Origin: Dyadobacter sp. CY356
GTDB lineage: Bacteria; Bacteroidota; Bacteroidia; Cytophagales; Spirosomataceae
Reading direction: 5' to 3'
Length of the DNA stretch: 64,000 bases
Assembly: GCF_021440195.1 (NCBI RefSeq)
Contig: NZ_JAJTSZ010000001.1
Span: 310,001 to 374,000 of the forward strand
The number at the start of each line of letters is the position of its first letter. Within the stretch, counting starts at the first letter, position 1. This document shows, piece after piece, positions 16,344 through 25,638 of the stretch. Position numbers and translations under genes: made by a program. The notes under the pieces were generated by a model that saw only the letters and a list, made by a program, of their open reading frames with translations, did not search any database and was not told the origin of the DNA.

Positions 16344-17081
16344 TTATTCAAAAATGAGTGTACCGAATTTCTTGAAATCATGGAAACTTCCGCTGGTTTT
16401 CTGCCAGGAATAATAAGCGGTTTCGGTGTCGTCATAATCAATACGGTAAAAATTTCCTTTCCATTGTGTACCAGATTTTGGTGTTGTAGGGATTATTGGG
16501 TTCATAAGCGCATATGGAATAAAAAATTCCGCTTTCCAGCCCTCTACTGCAGCCATGCTCTTCTTTTGTCCTAATGCGCTGGTTTCGTGCTGTACTTTAT
16601 TTCGCTCGTCATAATGCCAGGGTTTCCAGCCGGTATTTCCACCTTTGAGATTTGGTACCAGAATCGCAAGTTCATAGTTCAATGGAGAAACTTCGTATTC
16701 CAGATAAATAGGAATAGCAGTATCCGGCCATAAAAAAACCTCCACAACATCTTCTTTAAACAAAAGCCCGAAATCTTCCAGGATCGTTGAAGTCAGTCTC
16801 TTATCTGTACAGTCGAAAAGAAAATATATCCCTTTTTCAGAATACATAATTTTGGCTTTCGTAGGAAATTGTTTGCCGGGTTTCGTTTGTTTTGGACCAT
16901 TTTGGACCGTTATATCAAACCAGCTTGCACTCGCCCAGTTTGCCGCCGAACCTTCACCATTGACTTTAAAGTCGCTGGTCTTTTTGATAATAAGTGTGGA
17001 ATCTCCTGAGCCGGCAATAACGGAGTTCTGATAAAAAACTCCGGCCGTCAATATAAACAGGAGTGCGATTTTTTGTAACAT
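16344..17081 (-). CDS. Exported CBM9-like carbohydrate-binding protein
   Basis: This 245-aa protein starts at MLQKIALLFILTAGVF. A longer frame begins at 17129, but the inner ATG gives a clean signal peptide. After the signal it has one domain like family 9 carbohydrate-binding modules: residues FKVNGEGSAANWASASWFDI, then KIMYSEKGIYFLFDCTDKRL, EDVVEVFLWPD and GWKAEFFIPYALM. Stand-alone proteins of this type are common in Bacteroidota near sugar-degrading genes and probably bind a sugar or polysaccharide in the periplasm or at the surface. It is the first gene of a pair with the lactonase. Confidence 0.8.
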   Translation of the reverse strand: MLQKIALLFILTAGVFYQNSVIAGSGDSTLIIKKTSDFKVNGEGSAANWASASWFDITVQNGPKQTKPGKQFPTKAKIMYSEKGIYFLFDCTDKRLTSTILEDFGLLFKEDVVEVFLWPDTAIPIYLEYEVSPLNYELAILVPNLKGGNTGWKPWHYDERNKVQHETSALGQKKSMAAVEGWKAEFFIPYALMNPIIPTTPKSGTQWKGNFYRIDYDDTETAYYSWQKTSGSFHDFKKFGTLIFE

Positions 17082-17375
17082 TTTTATGTGGTTTAGGAGA
17101 TTCAGGAAACAGAAATCCGTTTGGATCAATGCAGGGCGGCAATTTCATGAGGTTTTTAGATAATACCAAATCTTAGTGTTATTTATGGTTCAAATAGTAA
17201 ACTGACCTATCCTGATCAGGTTCTTAATAATATAGCCGTGGAAAATCCATGCGTTCATCTTCTACAAAAACGGATATTTCTCTACAATTAATTACAGATT
17301 AAGTTAGAAAAGCAACAGGTATGATTATTTAAAAATTGATATCAGAATAAGTTTAGTAGTCAACTTTTAAACTGA

Positions 17376-17612
17376 ATGATCATGATATCGAAAAGAAAAG
17401 ATCCGGAAATTATAGATACTAGTAAGTCATTGTTGGAACCGCCGGTTTATTCAGATAAGACGAGTGGTAAAACGCTTGGGACAGATTTGCCAAGTGAAAA
17501 CCCTGATCTGTTGAGGGAAGATTATAGTGTTGATGATGTGACCAACAAAGCAGAAGATGAAACTGTGGTCGATTTGGAAAACGACGATGATGATGACGAT
17601 TTAGACAGATAG
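17376..17612 (+). CDS. Small highly acidic hypothetical protein
   Basis: This is a 78-aa soluble protein with no signal or membrane segment. It ends in an aspartate run (ENDDDDDDLDR) and looks largely disordered. It is followed by a strong terminator at 17641, which supports a real single-gene unit. I do not recognise a family. A second in-frame ATG lies two codons downstream. Confidence 0.6.
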   Translation: MIMISKRKDPEIIDTSKSLLEPPVYSDKTSGKTLGTDLPSENPDLLREDYSVDDVTNKAEDETVVDLENDDDDDDLDR

Positions 17613-17640
17613 CAGGCAATAAAGAGATTAAAATTTTAGG

Positions 17641-17672
17641 AGCCTTCCAATTCAATTGGAAGGCTTTTTATT
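17641..17672 (+). terminator. Rho-independent terminator
   Basis: Stem AGCCTTCCAATT paired with AATTGGAAGGCT followed by TTTTTATTTTATT. It ends the acidic-protein transcript. Confidence 0.85.
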
Positions 17673-17775
17673 TTATTATGAGTATTGAACCTGCATTTAT
17701 GCCTTATCCTGCTAATTAATCATTTGCCGTATCAGGCAAGCCATCTCACGTTCAATACTTATTTTTTGCTGATCA

Positions 17776-19308
17776 ATGAGTACACCCAAAGACAATGTTA
17801 CACAAAGCATCACAAAAGTGATTGCAGCTTCCTCGCTCGGGACGTTAATTGAATGGTATGATTTCTACATTTTTGGAAGTCTGGCGGTGATTATCGGTCA
17901 TCAACTTTTTCCAAGTGATGCCGGGGCGTCGGCGCTGATCAACACACTGGCTATTTTTGCTGCCGGATTTATTGTCCGGCCATTTGGCGCATTGGTTTTT
18001 GGTCGTTTGGGTGATCTGATCGGGAGAAAATATACATTTTTACTAACGCTCGTTTTAATGGGCGGCTCCACTTTTTTGATCGGGTTAATTCCTTCCTATT
18101 CCAGTATCGGATACGCTGCACCTATTTTGGTTTTGATTTTAAGACTTGTTCAGGGTTTGGCACTTGGTGGTGAATATGGAGGTGCGGCAACGTATGTGGC
18201 AGAACATGCACCGGCAGGAAAAAGAGGATTTTTTACAAGCTGGATACAGACCACCGCGACGCTGGGATTATTCCTCTCGCTGGGTGTTATCGTGGCCACA
18301 AAAAATATTCTTGGAGCGCCTGCTTTCGCGGATTGGGGCTGGCGGATACCGTTTTTGCTTTCCATTTTATTGGTAGGCGTTTCGATTTATATCCGGATGA
18401 AAATGCATGAATCGCCGGTATTTTCAAAATTGAAAGCGGAAGGAAAGATTTCGGCAAATCCATTAAAAGAAAGCTTCCAGAAAAAGGCCAATTTTAAAAT
18501 GGTATTGCTCGCTCTTTTCGGTGCGACAATGGGGCAGGGTGTGATCTGGTATACAGGTCAGTTTTATGCCCAGTCTTTTTTGGAAAATACCTGCAAACTG
18601 GATTTCAACGAATCCCGATATATTCTGCTTTGGGCGATTCTGTTCGCAACGCCATTTTTTGTAATCTTCGGTTCATGGAGTGATAAAGTGGGAAGAAAAT
18701 GGATTATGCTTTCCGGAATGTTGCTCGGGATTGTATTTTACCGTCCGATTTATCAATATTTTATTGATGCAACAAATGTCGGTGAATTTCAAAAAACGGA
18801 ATTGAAATCAACATCGGTTCCGGTGATTACCAGGGAGTTTTTGGCAGAAAAATCAGATTCTGTAATTACTACAACGACCTTGAAAACGTTGAATAATGGA
18901 AGTACTTTCAAGGAAATAAAAGCAGTTACGCTTCACGCAGATGAAACAATGCAGCCAACTGAAAAGATTTCTTACACCGACGTAACACTGCCAAATAGCA
19001 CGTTTTGGATCATTGTTGCCCTGGTATTTTTCCAGGTACTTTTGGTTACAATGGTCTATGGGCCCATCGCCGCTTTTCTGGTAGAATTGTTTCCAACACA
19101 GATCCGATATACTTCCATGTCACTTCCTTACCATATCGGAAATGGTGTTTTTGGGGGTTTGGTGCCGTTTATCGCGACACTGGTAGCGTCCTTTCAGGGC
19201 TCTACACCTTTGTCAGGATTGTGGTATCCGATCGGAATTGCTTCTTTATCTTTTGTTATCGGTGCTGTTTATATCAACAATAAAGGTGACCGGGATGTAA
19301 CTGATTAA
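17776..19308 (+). CDS. MFS transporter, metabolite:H+ symporter type
   Basis: This is a 510-aa inner-membrane carrier with 12 predicted helices. The signature loops GRLGDLIGRKYTF (about 76-88) and SDKVGRKW (about 302-309) mark MFS, and LIEWYDFYIFGSLA near residue 24 marks the metabolite:H+ symporter (ProP/KgtP-like) branch, which carries organic acids or betaines. A soluble insertion of about 80 residues (330-408), rich in Thr/Ser/Lys, lies between two late helices and is absent from Escherichia coli homologues as I know them. A small two-helix membrane protein gene follows 88 bp downstream and may be a partner. The substrate is unknown; a sugar acid would fit the neighbours. Confidence 0.88.
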   Translation: MSTPKDNVTQSITKVIAASSLGTLIEWYDFYIFGSLAVIIGHQLFPSDAGASALINTLAIFAAGFIVRPFGALVFGRLGDLIGRKYTFLLTLVLMGGSTFLIGLIPSYSSIGYAAPILVLILRLVQGLALGGEYGGAATYVAEHAPAGKRGFFTSWIQTTATLGLFLSLGVIVATKNILGAPAFADWGWRIPFLLSILLVGVSIYIRMKMHESPVFSKLKAEGKISANPLKESFQKKANFKMVLLALFGATMGQGVIWYTGQFYAQSFLENTCKLDFNESRYILLWAILFATPFFVIFGSWSDKVGRKWIMLSGMLLGIVFYRPIYQYFIDATNVGEFQKTELKSTSVPVITREFLAEKSDSVITTTTLKTLNNGSTFKEIKAVTLHADETMQPTEKISYTDVTLPNSTFWIIVALVFFQVLLVTMVYGPIAAFLVELFPTQIRYTSMSLPYHIGNGVFGGLVPFIATLVASFQGSTPLSGLWYPIGIASLSFVIGAVYINNKGDRDVTD

Positions 19309-19396
19309 GCTTTCGGCGGTCGGCTATCGGATGGTAAGAATCCGGAGATTTGTGCTTGATAAAAACATTGTAAACAGCTATTATTGAACAAAAGAT

Positions 19397-19648
19397 ATGA
19401 ATACTTTAAAAAGAGTTTTAGGAGTTGTCTGGATCATTCTGGGACCGACAATTATTTTGTTTTTATTTATGCAGGCTGCTGAAAAAATTGCGGCGGCAGC
19501 GGTTGGAATAGCCCGGACGAATACAACTTTACAATGGTCGATTATCATCATCATATTTATCCCGATTTGTGCCGGACTGATGATTTTTGGCTACTACGGA
19601 TTAAAGGGAGAATATGACCGGCTACCAGAGCGTTCGGATGAACTTTGA
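19397..19648 (+). CDS. Small two-helix membrane protein beside MFS transporter
   Basis: This 83-aa protein has two hydrophobic helices (about 7-27 VLGVVWIILGPTIILFLFMQA and 47-68 WSIIIIIFIPICAGLMIFGYY) and a charged C-terminal tail. I believe this type of small protein recurs next to MFS genes in Bacteroidota (possibly the DUF6814 family), which suggests an accessory role in the transporter, but the family name is not certain. Confidence 0.7.
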   Translation: MNTLKRVLGVVWIILGPTIILFLFMQAAEKIAAAAVGIARTNTTLQWSIIIIIFIPICAGLMIFGYYGLKGEYDRLPERSDEL

Positions 19649-19791
19649 AAATGTTTAAACCAAAATAAAGAACAGTTAAAAGAATAAAAACTTCTTCATT
19701 TCAGGACAGGTTCCTTATATTTATTGTTACAGAGATGAAAGTCTGGCAATAAACTTTGATTTGATATAACAAGTCAACAAAACCAAAAACC

Positions 19792-20976
19792 ATGAAAGAA
19801 GACGTTTTTATTCTTGCTGCCGCCCGCACACCGATCGGTAGTTTTGGCGGGTCATTATCCTCCGTTCCCGCCACCCGCCTCGGAGCTGCTGCAATCCGGG
19901 GCGCATTGGAAAAATCTAAAATTGACCCGGCCTCTGTGCAGGAAGTATATATGGGAAATGTTATTTCATCCAATCTTGGACAAGCTCCTGCGCGTCAGGC
20001 CGCTATTTTCTCAGGTTTAGCTACTGACGTTATTTGCACGACAGTAAATAAAGTTTGTGCTTCCGGCATGAAAGCAGTTATGCTTGCTGCCCAGTCCATT
20101 CAGCTGGGCGATGCAGAAGTTGTCGTCGCGGGCGGTATGGAAAATATGTCTCAAATCCCTTATTATTTACCAAAAGCACGGACTGGATATGGTTATGGAA
20201 ACGGGGAAATTATTGACGGATTGGTAAAAGATGGTCTGACGGATGTATATAACCAAAGTGCGATGGGACTTTGTGGAGATAAAACAGCTTTAAAATATAG
20301 TATTTCAAGAGAAGAGCAGGATGAATTTGCGATCCGTTCTTATAAATTAAGTGCAGATTCAACGGAAAAAGGATATTTCAAAAACGAAATTGTACCTGTT
20401 GAAATAGTTCCCCCAAAAGGTGGAGCTTCGACTTTTGTAGAAGAGGATGAGGAATTTAAAAAGGTCAAATTTGAAAAAATCCCGTCTTTAAAACCAGTTT
20501 TCTCGGCTGATGGAACAGTTACCGCAGCTAATGCTTCTACCATTAACGACGGCGCAGCAGCATTGGTTTTAGCCAATTCGGGTACGGTTTTGAAAATGGG
20601 TTTAAAACCTATTGCGAAAATTGTTGCCTATGCAGATGCAGAGCAGGATCCGGCCTGGTTCACGACTACACCGGTTTTGGCAACGCACAAAGTTTTGAAG
20701 AAGGCAGGGCTATCGGTTTCAGATATTGATTATTTTGAAATTAACGAGGCATTTGCGGTAGTTCCCCTGTATTATATAAAAGAACTTGAACTTGATCAGG
20801 AAAAGGTAAATGTCTTCGGTGGCGGCGTTTCACTTGGACATCCTTTGGGTGCTTCCGGTGCCAGAATTATTACTACTTTACTTTCTGTTTTGGAACAAAA
20901 AAACGGACGATATGGTCTTGCCGCAATTTGTAATGGAGGTGGAGGAGCATCAGCGATTATAGTCGAGAGACTATAA
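19792..20976 (+). CDS. Acetyl-CoA C-acetyltransferase (thiolase)
   Basis: This 394-aa cytosolic enzyme interconverts two acetyl-CoA and acetoacetyl-CoA. All catalytic residues are visible: C89 (VNKVCASGMKAV), H350 (SLGHPLGASGAR) and C380 (AICNGGGGASA). The N-terminal AARTPIGSFGGSLSSVPA motif and the length are typical of biosynthetic-type thiolases. It stands alone on its strand; the next gene is convergent. It may serve branched-chain or fatty acid degradation or acetoacetate use; the context does not decide. Confidence 0.95.
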   Translation: MKEDVFILAAARTPIGSFGGSLSSVPATRLGAAAIRGALEKSKIDPASVQEVYMGNVISSNLGQAPARQAAIFSGLATDVICTTVNKVCASGMKAVMLAAQSIQLGDAEVVVAGGMENMSQIPYYLPKARTGYGYGNGEIIDGLVKDGLTDVYNQSAMGLCGDKTALKYSISREEQDEFAIRSYKLSADSTEKGYFKNEIVPVEIVPPKGGASTFVEEDEEFKKVKFEKIPSLKPVFSADGTVTAANASTINDGAAALVLANSGTVLKMGLKPIAKIVAYADAEQDPAWFTTTPVLATHKVLKKAGLSVSDIDYFEINEAFAVVPLYYIKELELDQEKVNVFGGGVSLGHPLGASGARIITTLLSVLEQKNGRYGLAAICNGGGGASAIIVERL

Positions 20977-20994
20977 TTATTACCAAAAACATTG

Positions 20995-21064
20995 TTGCCA
21001 AGAATACACAAATTGACACGAATGATTTTAAAAATATTTGTGAAAATTCGTGTATCCGTGGCAA
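20995..21064. repeat. Intergenic inverted-repeat element
   Basis: The left arm starts TTGCCAAGAATACACAAATT and continues to GACACGAAT. The right arm (21046-21064) reads ATTCGTGTATCCGTGGCAA. It lies between convergent thiolase and gtrA genes. The arms read like the degenerate palindromic intergenic repeats scattered through Bacteroidota genomes. No coding function is apparent. Confidence 0.6.
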
Positions 21065-21072
21065 GTTGTAAT

Positions 21073-21672
21073 TTATCGGATCAGTACTTTCAACCGGTTA
21101 TAAAAACCTGTGCTTTTGAAGGTGAAAGTTTTGTGAAGAATATAATTGCTGATAAAGCTGAAACCCATTCCCACAATATAACAGGCCATTTCATTAACAT
21201 TGACATGTTTTTTTGACCAGGGAAGTAGATAATTATGCTGCTGAAAATAATTATCAGAAATGTAATATGCCGCGGTTGAAAATATGTAGGTTACAAAACC
21301 TGAAAAAACAGCTACCATTAAAAACTTTACCATTTCCCGTCTCGTCTGATTCGTTTTACGGGCGTTAAAGGCAAACAGTTTGGTAAGTGCAAAGCCGACT
21401 ACAAAAGAAGCTGCGTAGGCGGGTAAAATTGATTGCTGAAATGTTAATCCAAACCAGTCTTTAAATAAACTACTACAAAGTAACTGAACGACAGCCCCGG
21501 TTCCGGCTACAAGAAAATAGGCAATTAAGTCTTTAGAATTAAAGATTTTACTCTTTGTATTATCAACCACAGGGCTAATTATTAGTTTACAATAATGAAA
21601 TTTCAGCTCAATATTAGAAATAAATTGATCCTGAAACAAAGGCAGCCCGATAATTTGATTTAATGGAAACAA
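21073..21672 (-). CDS. GtrA-family membrane protein
   Basis: This 199-aa protein has four predicted membrane helices (about 50-70, 80-100, 115-135 and 165-185) and the GtrA/DPMS-like pattern: LIAYFLVAGTGAVVQLL, AYAASFVVGFALTKLFAF and GMGFSFISNYILHKTFTF. GtrA proteins help move polyprenyl-linked sugars across the inner membrane for cell-surface glycosylation. About 45 residues precede the first helix, so the true start may be further in. No glycosyltransferase gene lies beside it. Confidence 0.85.
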   Translation of the reverse strand: MFPLNQIIGLPLFQDQFISNIELKFHYCKLIISPVVDNTKSKIFNSKDLIAYFLVAGTGAVVQLLCSSLFKDWFGLTFQQSILPAYAASFVVGFALTKLFAFNARKTNQTRREMVKFLMVAVFSGFVTYIFSTAAYYISDNYFQQHNYLLPWSKKHVNVNEMACYIVGMGFSFISNYILHKTFTFKSTGFYNRLKVLIR

Positions 21673-21841
21673 TTTATACCTTTTCCCGGACTAGCTTTTT
21701 TGTGACTAATTTGCTACTTATTCGTCCTAACAAATATTCGTTTTTAGCTTTGGTTCGGTTTTATTAATGTGTGGTAAACGGTAGCCATTGTTGGGAACAC
21801 AGGAAGATATTTTATAGTATTTATTTTATAGTAACACGTTT

Positions 21842-22351
21842 ATGAAAAGATTTTTTTTACTCTGTACGTTGGTTTTTGCTTTTTCAATAGCCCAGGCTCA
21901 GCCAGAGAAATGGGCGATAGGTGTAAAAGTAGGGGAGCCGACAGGTTTCAATCTCCGGAAGTATGGGGATAAAAATGCACTGGATATTACGGTTGGTACT
22001 TATTCCAGTTTGTTAAAAAAGAAAGCTTACCGTGAAGGGGAATATGCGAGCATCGGATTTATGCTGAATGGCAGTTATTTATGGTTCGTCCCTATGTTTA
22101 ACGACAGAATGATTGCTTATGGCGGTGTTGGGGTTCAGATTAATTCACGAAAATATTATCCGAATACCAATATCAAATCTGTACATACCAATAACATTTC
22201 AACTGGACCGTCCTTTACCGGAGGTCTTGAGTTTTTCTTCTCTCAGAAACCGACTTCCTTTTTTGTGGAAGGTGGAGGATATGTTGAATTACTTCCAAAA
22301 GTGCTTTATTTCAGTCCCAATTTGAATATAGGACTTCGACATAACTTTTAA
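21842..22351 (+). CDS. Outer membrane beta-barrel-like protein
   Basis: This 169-aa exported protein has a signal peptide (about 1-19, ending AQAQ). It shows alternating strands such as WAIGVKVGEPTGFNLRKY, ITVGTYSSLL, YGGVGVQINSR and FFVEGGGYVEL, and ends with an aromatic residue (GLRHNF), the usual mark of outer-membrane insertion. The lipoprotein gene begins 11 bp after its stop, so the two are probably co-translated and may work together at the outer membrane. I do not recognise a named family. Confidence 0.7.
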   Translation: MKRFFLLCTLVFAFSIAQAQPEKWAIGVKVGEPTGFNLRKYGDKNALDITVGTYSSLLKKKAYREGEYASIGFMLNGSYLWFVPMFNDRMIAYGGVGVQINSRKYYPNTNIKSVHTNNISTGPSFTGGLEFFFSQKPTSFFVEGGGYVELLPKVLYFSPNLNIGLRHNF

Positions 22352-22362
22352 TTGATACCGCC

Positions 22363-22956
22363 ATGCGTCGTATTTTTATTATCTCAGGAATTACATTTCT
22401 TGCTTTCTATCATTTTTCTTGTGCTAATCTTAAAAGCAGTCTGAGTAAAACGGATGGCTCGGATTACAGCAGGCAACAGCCGTATTCAAGCACTTCGGTA
22501 CAGAGAGATACAACGACGGTGATAAAATCCTCGACATCATACAATCCGGGAAAGTCTGATCAGGCGGAGGTGAGATATAAAAAGGATTACCTGAAAACCG
22601 GAAACGAAACAGACTTACGAACTGGTTCAGATTCCCGAACTGGCAACAATTCAAGTGCCGAAGCAAACCAGCAATTAATAAATCAATATGCTGAAATGGA
22701 TAAACTGGGTGGTCTTGTGCTTTACGAACTGGATATTGTTGAACGCCGCAGAGATGTTTTGCTCGACAAATTCAGATCTGCTTCCGCCTCGGAGCGAGAA
22801 ACATTATCAAATGAATTGAACACGCTTGACGGAAATCAAATTGCGCTTTATAAAGCATATGTTAAAGTTTATAAGGAAGGCAAAACGGATTGGCCGGCTG
22901 TTCATAAAAGCGTGGAAAGTACACTGCTTAGTTTGAGAGGTATTGGAAATAAGTAA
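22363..22956 (+). CDS. Putative lipoprotein of unknown function
   Basis: This is a 197-aa protein with a lipoprotein signal (lipobox-like FHFSC, Cys about residue 20). A low-complexity Ser/Thr/Asp/Asn stretch covers about 25-100. A helical C-terminal part (about 105-195: NQQLINQYAEMDKLGGLVLYELDIVERRRDVLL onward) could form a coiled coil. It is paired with the barrel-like protein upstream. The family is not recognised. Confidence 0.7.
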   Translation: MRRIFIISGITFLAFYHFSCANLKSSLSKTDGSDYSRQQPYSSTSVQRDTTTVIKSSTSYNPGKSDQAEVRYKKDYLKTGNETDLRTGSDSRTGNNSSAEANQQLINQYAEMDKLGGLVLYELDIVERRRDVLLDKFRSASASERETLSNELNTLDGNQIALYKAYVKVYKEGKTDWPAVHKSVESTLLSLRGIGNK

Positions 22957-22980
22957 TATGGATGAATTTCCATATTACTT
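22951..22980. terminator. Perfect hairpin between convergent genes
   Basis: AAGTAATATGGA (22951-22962) pairs perfectly with TCCATATTACTT (22969-22980) over a 6-nt loop. It overlaps the stop codon of the lipoprotein gene and ends 2 bp before the stop end of the convergent SMP-30 gene. It lacks a strong T-tract, so it may act as a transcript-end stabiliser as much as a terminator. Confidence 0.6.
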
Positions 22981-22982
22981 AT

Positions 22983-24005
22983 TTACCAGTCAGCACCTTT
23001 TGTATTTGTTTTGATCCTGCACAAATAGCCGTCAACAGTAATGTAAAGCGTTGATCCGTCATCTCCCCAGGCGCAGTTGGACGCGAGTTCTCCGTCTGTT
23101 TCAATTTTTCCTAAAAGTTTTCCTTCGGGAGATAAAATCAAGATTCCGCCGGGTCCGGAAGTCCAGATATTACCTTCCATATCAAGTTTAAGTCCGTCTG
23201 GCAAACCCTTCAAGCCGGATTTACTCATTGGCGTTGCATCAAAAAATAACTTCCCTTTTCGCACCGAGCCGTCTGTCTGAACAGGATATGACATAATGTA
23301 TGCTTTTTCAGGATCTGACTGTGCGATGAATAAGGTCTTCCCATCTGCTGAAAATGCCAGTCCGTTTGGTCGGGTTAAATCCTTGATAATGATTTTGGTT
23401 TCGCCTCTTGGCGTAATTTGATAAACGCCAAAATAAGACGTTTCGCGACTGGAATCCATTTCATATTTTGGCAAACCATAAGGCGGATCGGTGAAATAAA
23501 AGCTGCCGTTCGCCGAATGCTGTACCACATCATTTGGACTGTTAAATCGTTTACCTTCAAAATTATCTGACAGCGTTATTTTTCCACCGCCGTTTAAAGG
23601 CATGGCAGAAATACGGCGGTCGCCATGTTCGCAGAAAATTAGTCTTCCTTTTTTATCAATGGTCAATCCATTACTTCCCGGTTCATTGCTATATTCACCC
23701 AAACCCGTATAACCTGCAGGTTTCAGGAAAACAGATAACTCATTTTTCTCTTCCCACTTGTAAACCGTATTTTTGGGGACATCCGAAAAAAGTAAATATC
23801 CTCCGTTTTTCACCCAGACAGGCCCTTCACACCATACAAATCCTGATGCAATTACCTCCAGTTTCGCATTCTTTGACAGCAGCTTTTCCATCTTCGGGTC
23901 GTTGACCGTGATCTTACCAAGGGTCGGATAAGTTTTTTGTGCAAAAGAAGAATATGCTAAAACCAGAAATAAACAGGATATAAATGATGTGAGGCGTAGT
24001 TTCAT
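22983..24005 (-). CDS. Exported SMP-30/gluconolactonase-family protein
   Basis: This 340-aa six-bladed propeller hydrolyses lactones in characterised relatives. It has a Sec signal peptide (about 1-22, ending SFAQ). Metal-site segments are visible: CEGPVWV (Glu ligand), FNSPNDVV, TRPNGLAFSADGK and GLPDGLKLDMEGNIW (Asp ligand/catalytic). It is the last of three minus-strand genes after a GH13 enzyme and Maf. The export signal suggests it acts on aldonolactones in the periplasm. Confidence 0.9.
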   Translation of the reverse strand: MKLRLTSFISCLFLVLAYSSFAQKTYPTLGKITVNDPKMEKLLSKNAKLEVIASGFVWCEGPVWVKNGGYLLFSDVPKNTVYKWEEKNELSVFLKPAGYTGLGEYSNEPGSNGLTIDKKGRLIFCEHGDRRISAMPLNGGGKITLSDNFEGKRFNSPNDVVQHSANGSFYFTDPPYGLPKYEMDSSRETSYFGVYQITPRGETKIIIKDLTRPNGLAFSADGKTLFIAQSDPEKAYIMSYPVQTDGSVRKGKLFFDATPMSKSGLKGLPDGLKLDMEGNIWTSGPGGILILSPEGKLLGKIETDGELASNCAWGDDGSTLYITVDGYLCRIKTNTKGADW

Positions 24006-24059
24006 TTTTATAAAATTAACCGGATTGTCAGTAATTCTTTATAAAGATGGAATGGCAGG

Positions 24060-25601
24060 CTAAACTACTGGTGACCAGTTTATACCTGATATTGTTGTCG
24101 GTCTTTCCTTTAAAATCAGACTGCCATAAGCTGTGAGTTCCAATTCTCCACCCTGAGTAATGGAAGATTTATTTGTGGAAAAAATTAAATCCTGAAAACC
24201 CGCTCTGCTATCCGGCAGTCGTATATTTTTCACTTCACTGCTCAAATTATGAATGATCAAAACCGGCTCGGTTTCATGCGTACGGACATAGGCCATGATC
24301 GTATTGTCGAATGATTCTACTTCTTCAATGTTTGGCTTTAAAATCTGCCCGAGTGCCTTTACCGTTTTACGTAATTCAATCAACTTTTTATAGTGCGAAT
24401 AAATAGAATCCGCATCCTTCATTTGGCTGGAAAGTGGTTCTATCGTTCTCAGTGTCGAGAATTCCGCATTTAACCAGTTTGTCTTCATTGAATCCGATTC
24501 ATTTTCAGACCAGAGAAATGGCTCACGGATATATGGATCCGGTTTGGTACCGAGCATTCCAATTTCTTCTCCGTAATATATATAAGGTTGCCCTGGCAAA
24601 GTAAGTAGTAGCGTAGCGGCCAGTTTTATTTTGCCTTTATGATTCCCAACAACACTTCCTATCCGATCCTGATCATGATTTGTGAGCATGATCGCATCTA
24701 TAAATTCAGGATTGAAAGCTTCAAATTGAGAATAACTGGCCAGTAACTGCTGAACCAAATTTTCATCTTTTTCCTGGATAACAATCCGCTGCAAAGCAAA
24801 ACTCAGGTCAAAATGAAAAGTCGCATTCAGATTTTCCAGATAGGGTGCCACTTCCCAGGTTTCTGCCCAGACTTCCGCAACCGTATAGGCATCTGGTTTT
24901 GCTTTCCTGACCACATCATCAAAAAACTCCCAAAAACCCCGGTTTTTTTCTTTTTCCCAGATTGGATAAATATGCCTGGCAGCGTCCAGGCGAAATCCGT
25001 CGATACCAATTTCTTCAAGCCAGAAGGTTATGATTTTGGCCAGTTCTTTTCTCAACAGGTCCGAATCATAATTCAGATCCGGCATACCTTTCCAGAATAA
25101 CCCGTAGTATTTTTCATTATCTCCAGGAATTTCATGCCATGGATATACCTCATCCGAATCGTCAGAAGTTTGTCGTTCAGCAATTCCCAGCTCTTCAATT
25201 TTTTCAGGAGATAACCACCAGTAAAAATGCCTGAAAGGATTATCCGGGCCCTTACTCGATTCTGTGAACCAGGGATGGTACGTGCTGGTATGGTTGACGA
25301 TCAGGTCAAGATATACGACAATATTCCTTTTATGCGCCTCAGAAAGCAGTCGTTTGAAATCTGCCATCGTCCCAAATTCTGGTTCAATTTCAAAATGATC
25401 AACCGGGTCATACTTGTGATAACTTGGTGAAGGATTGATGGGTGTCAGCCAGATTGCCTCAATTCCAAGATCCGCCAGATAATCCAGTTTTGAAATAATA
25501 CCATTCAAATCACCGATTCCATCTCCATTCGAGTCGCAAAACGACCGGACGAAAATTTCGTAACAGACCCGTGGAATAAATTTCGGAAGATTTGGATGCA
25601 T
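24060..25601 (-). CDS. GH13 alpha-amylase-family glycoside hydrolase
   Basis: This 513-aa enzyme has no signal peptide, so it is cytosolic. The four GH13 regions are present: DLIVNHTS (about 98-105), GFRLDAARH with nucleophile D206, AEVWAE with acid/base E243, and LTNHDQDR with D310. The C-terminal beta domain (about 420-510) is complete. The sequence around the active site (YYGLFWKGMPDLNYDS, WLEEIGIDGF) resembles enzymes on short alpha-glucosides such as oligo-glucosidases, sucrose-type hydrolases or trehalose synthases; the exact activity is not decided. It lies 37 bp after maf and 54 bp before the SMP-30 gene. Confidence 0.9.
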   Translation of the reverse strand: MHPNLPKFIPRVCYEIFVRSFCDSNGDGIGDLNGIISKLDYLADLGIEAIWLTPINPSPSYHKYDPVDHFEIEPEFGTMADFKRLLSEAHKRNIVVYLDLIVNHTSTYHPWFTESSKGPDNPFRHFYWWLSPEKIEELGIAERQTSDDSDEVYPWHEIPGDNEKYYGLFWKGMPDLNYDSDLLRKELAKIITFWLEEIGIDGFRLDAARHIYPIWEKEKNRGFWEFFDDVVRKAKPDAYTVAEVWAETWEVAPYLENLNATFHFDLSFALQRIVIQEKDENLVQQLLASYSQFEAFNPEFIDAIMLTNHDQDRIGSVVGNHKGKIKLAATLLLTLPGQPYIYYGEEIGMLGTKPDPYIREPFLWSENESDSMKTNWLNAEFSTLRTIEPLSSQMKDADSIYSHYKKLIELRKTVKALGQILKPNIEEVESFDNTIMAYVRTHETEPVLIIHNLSSEVKNIRLPDSRAGFQDLIFSTNKSSITQGGELELTAYGSLILKERPTTISGINWSPVV

Positions 25602-25638
25602 CAGATTTTGGAAAGGTGACTGGCCAGAGAGCTGGTTT

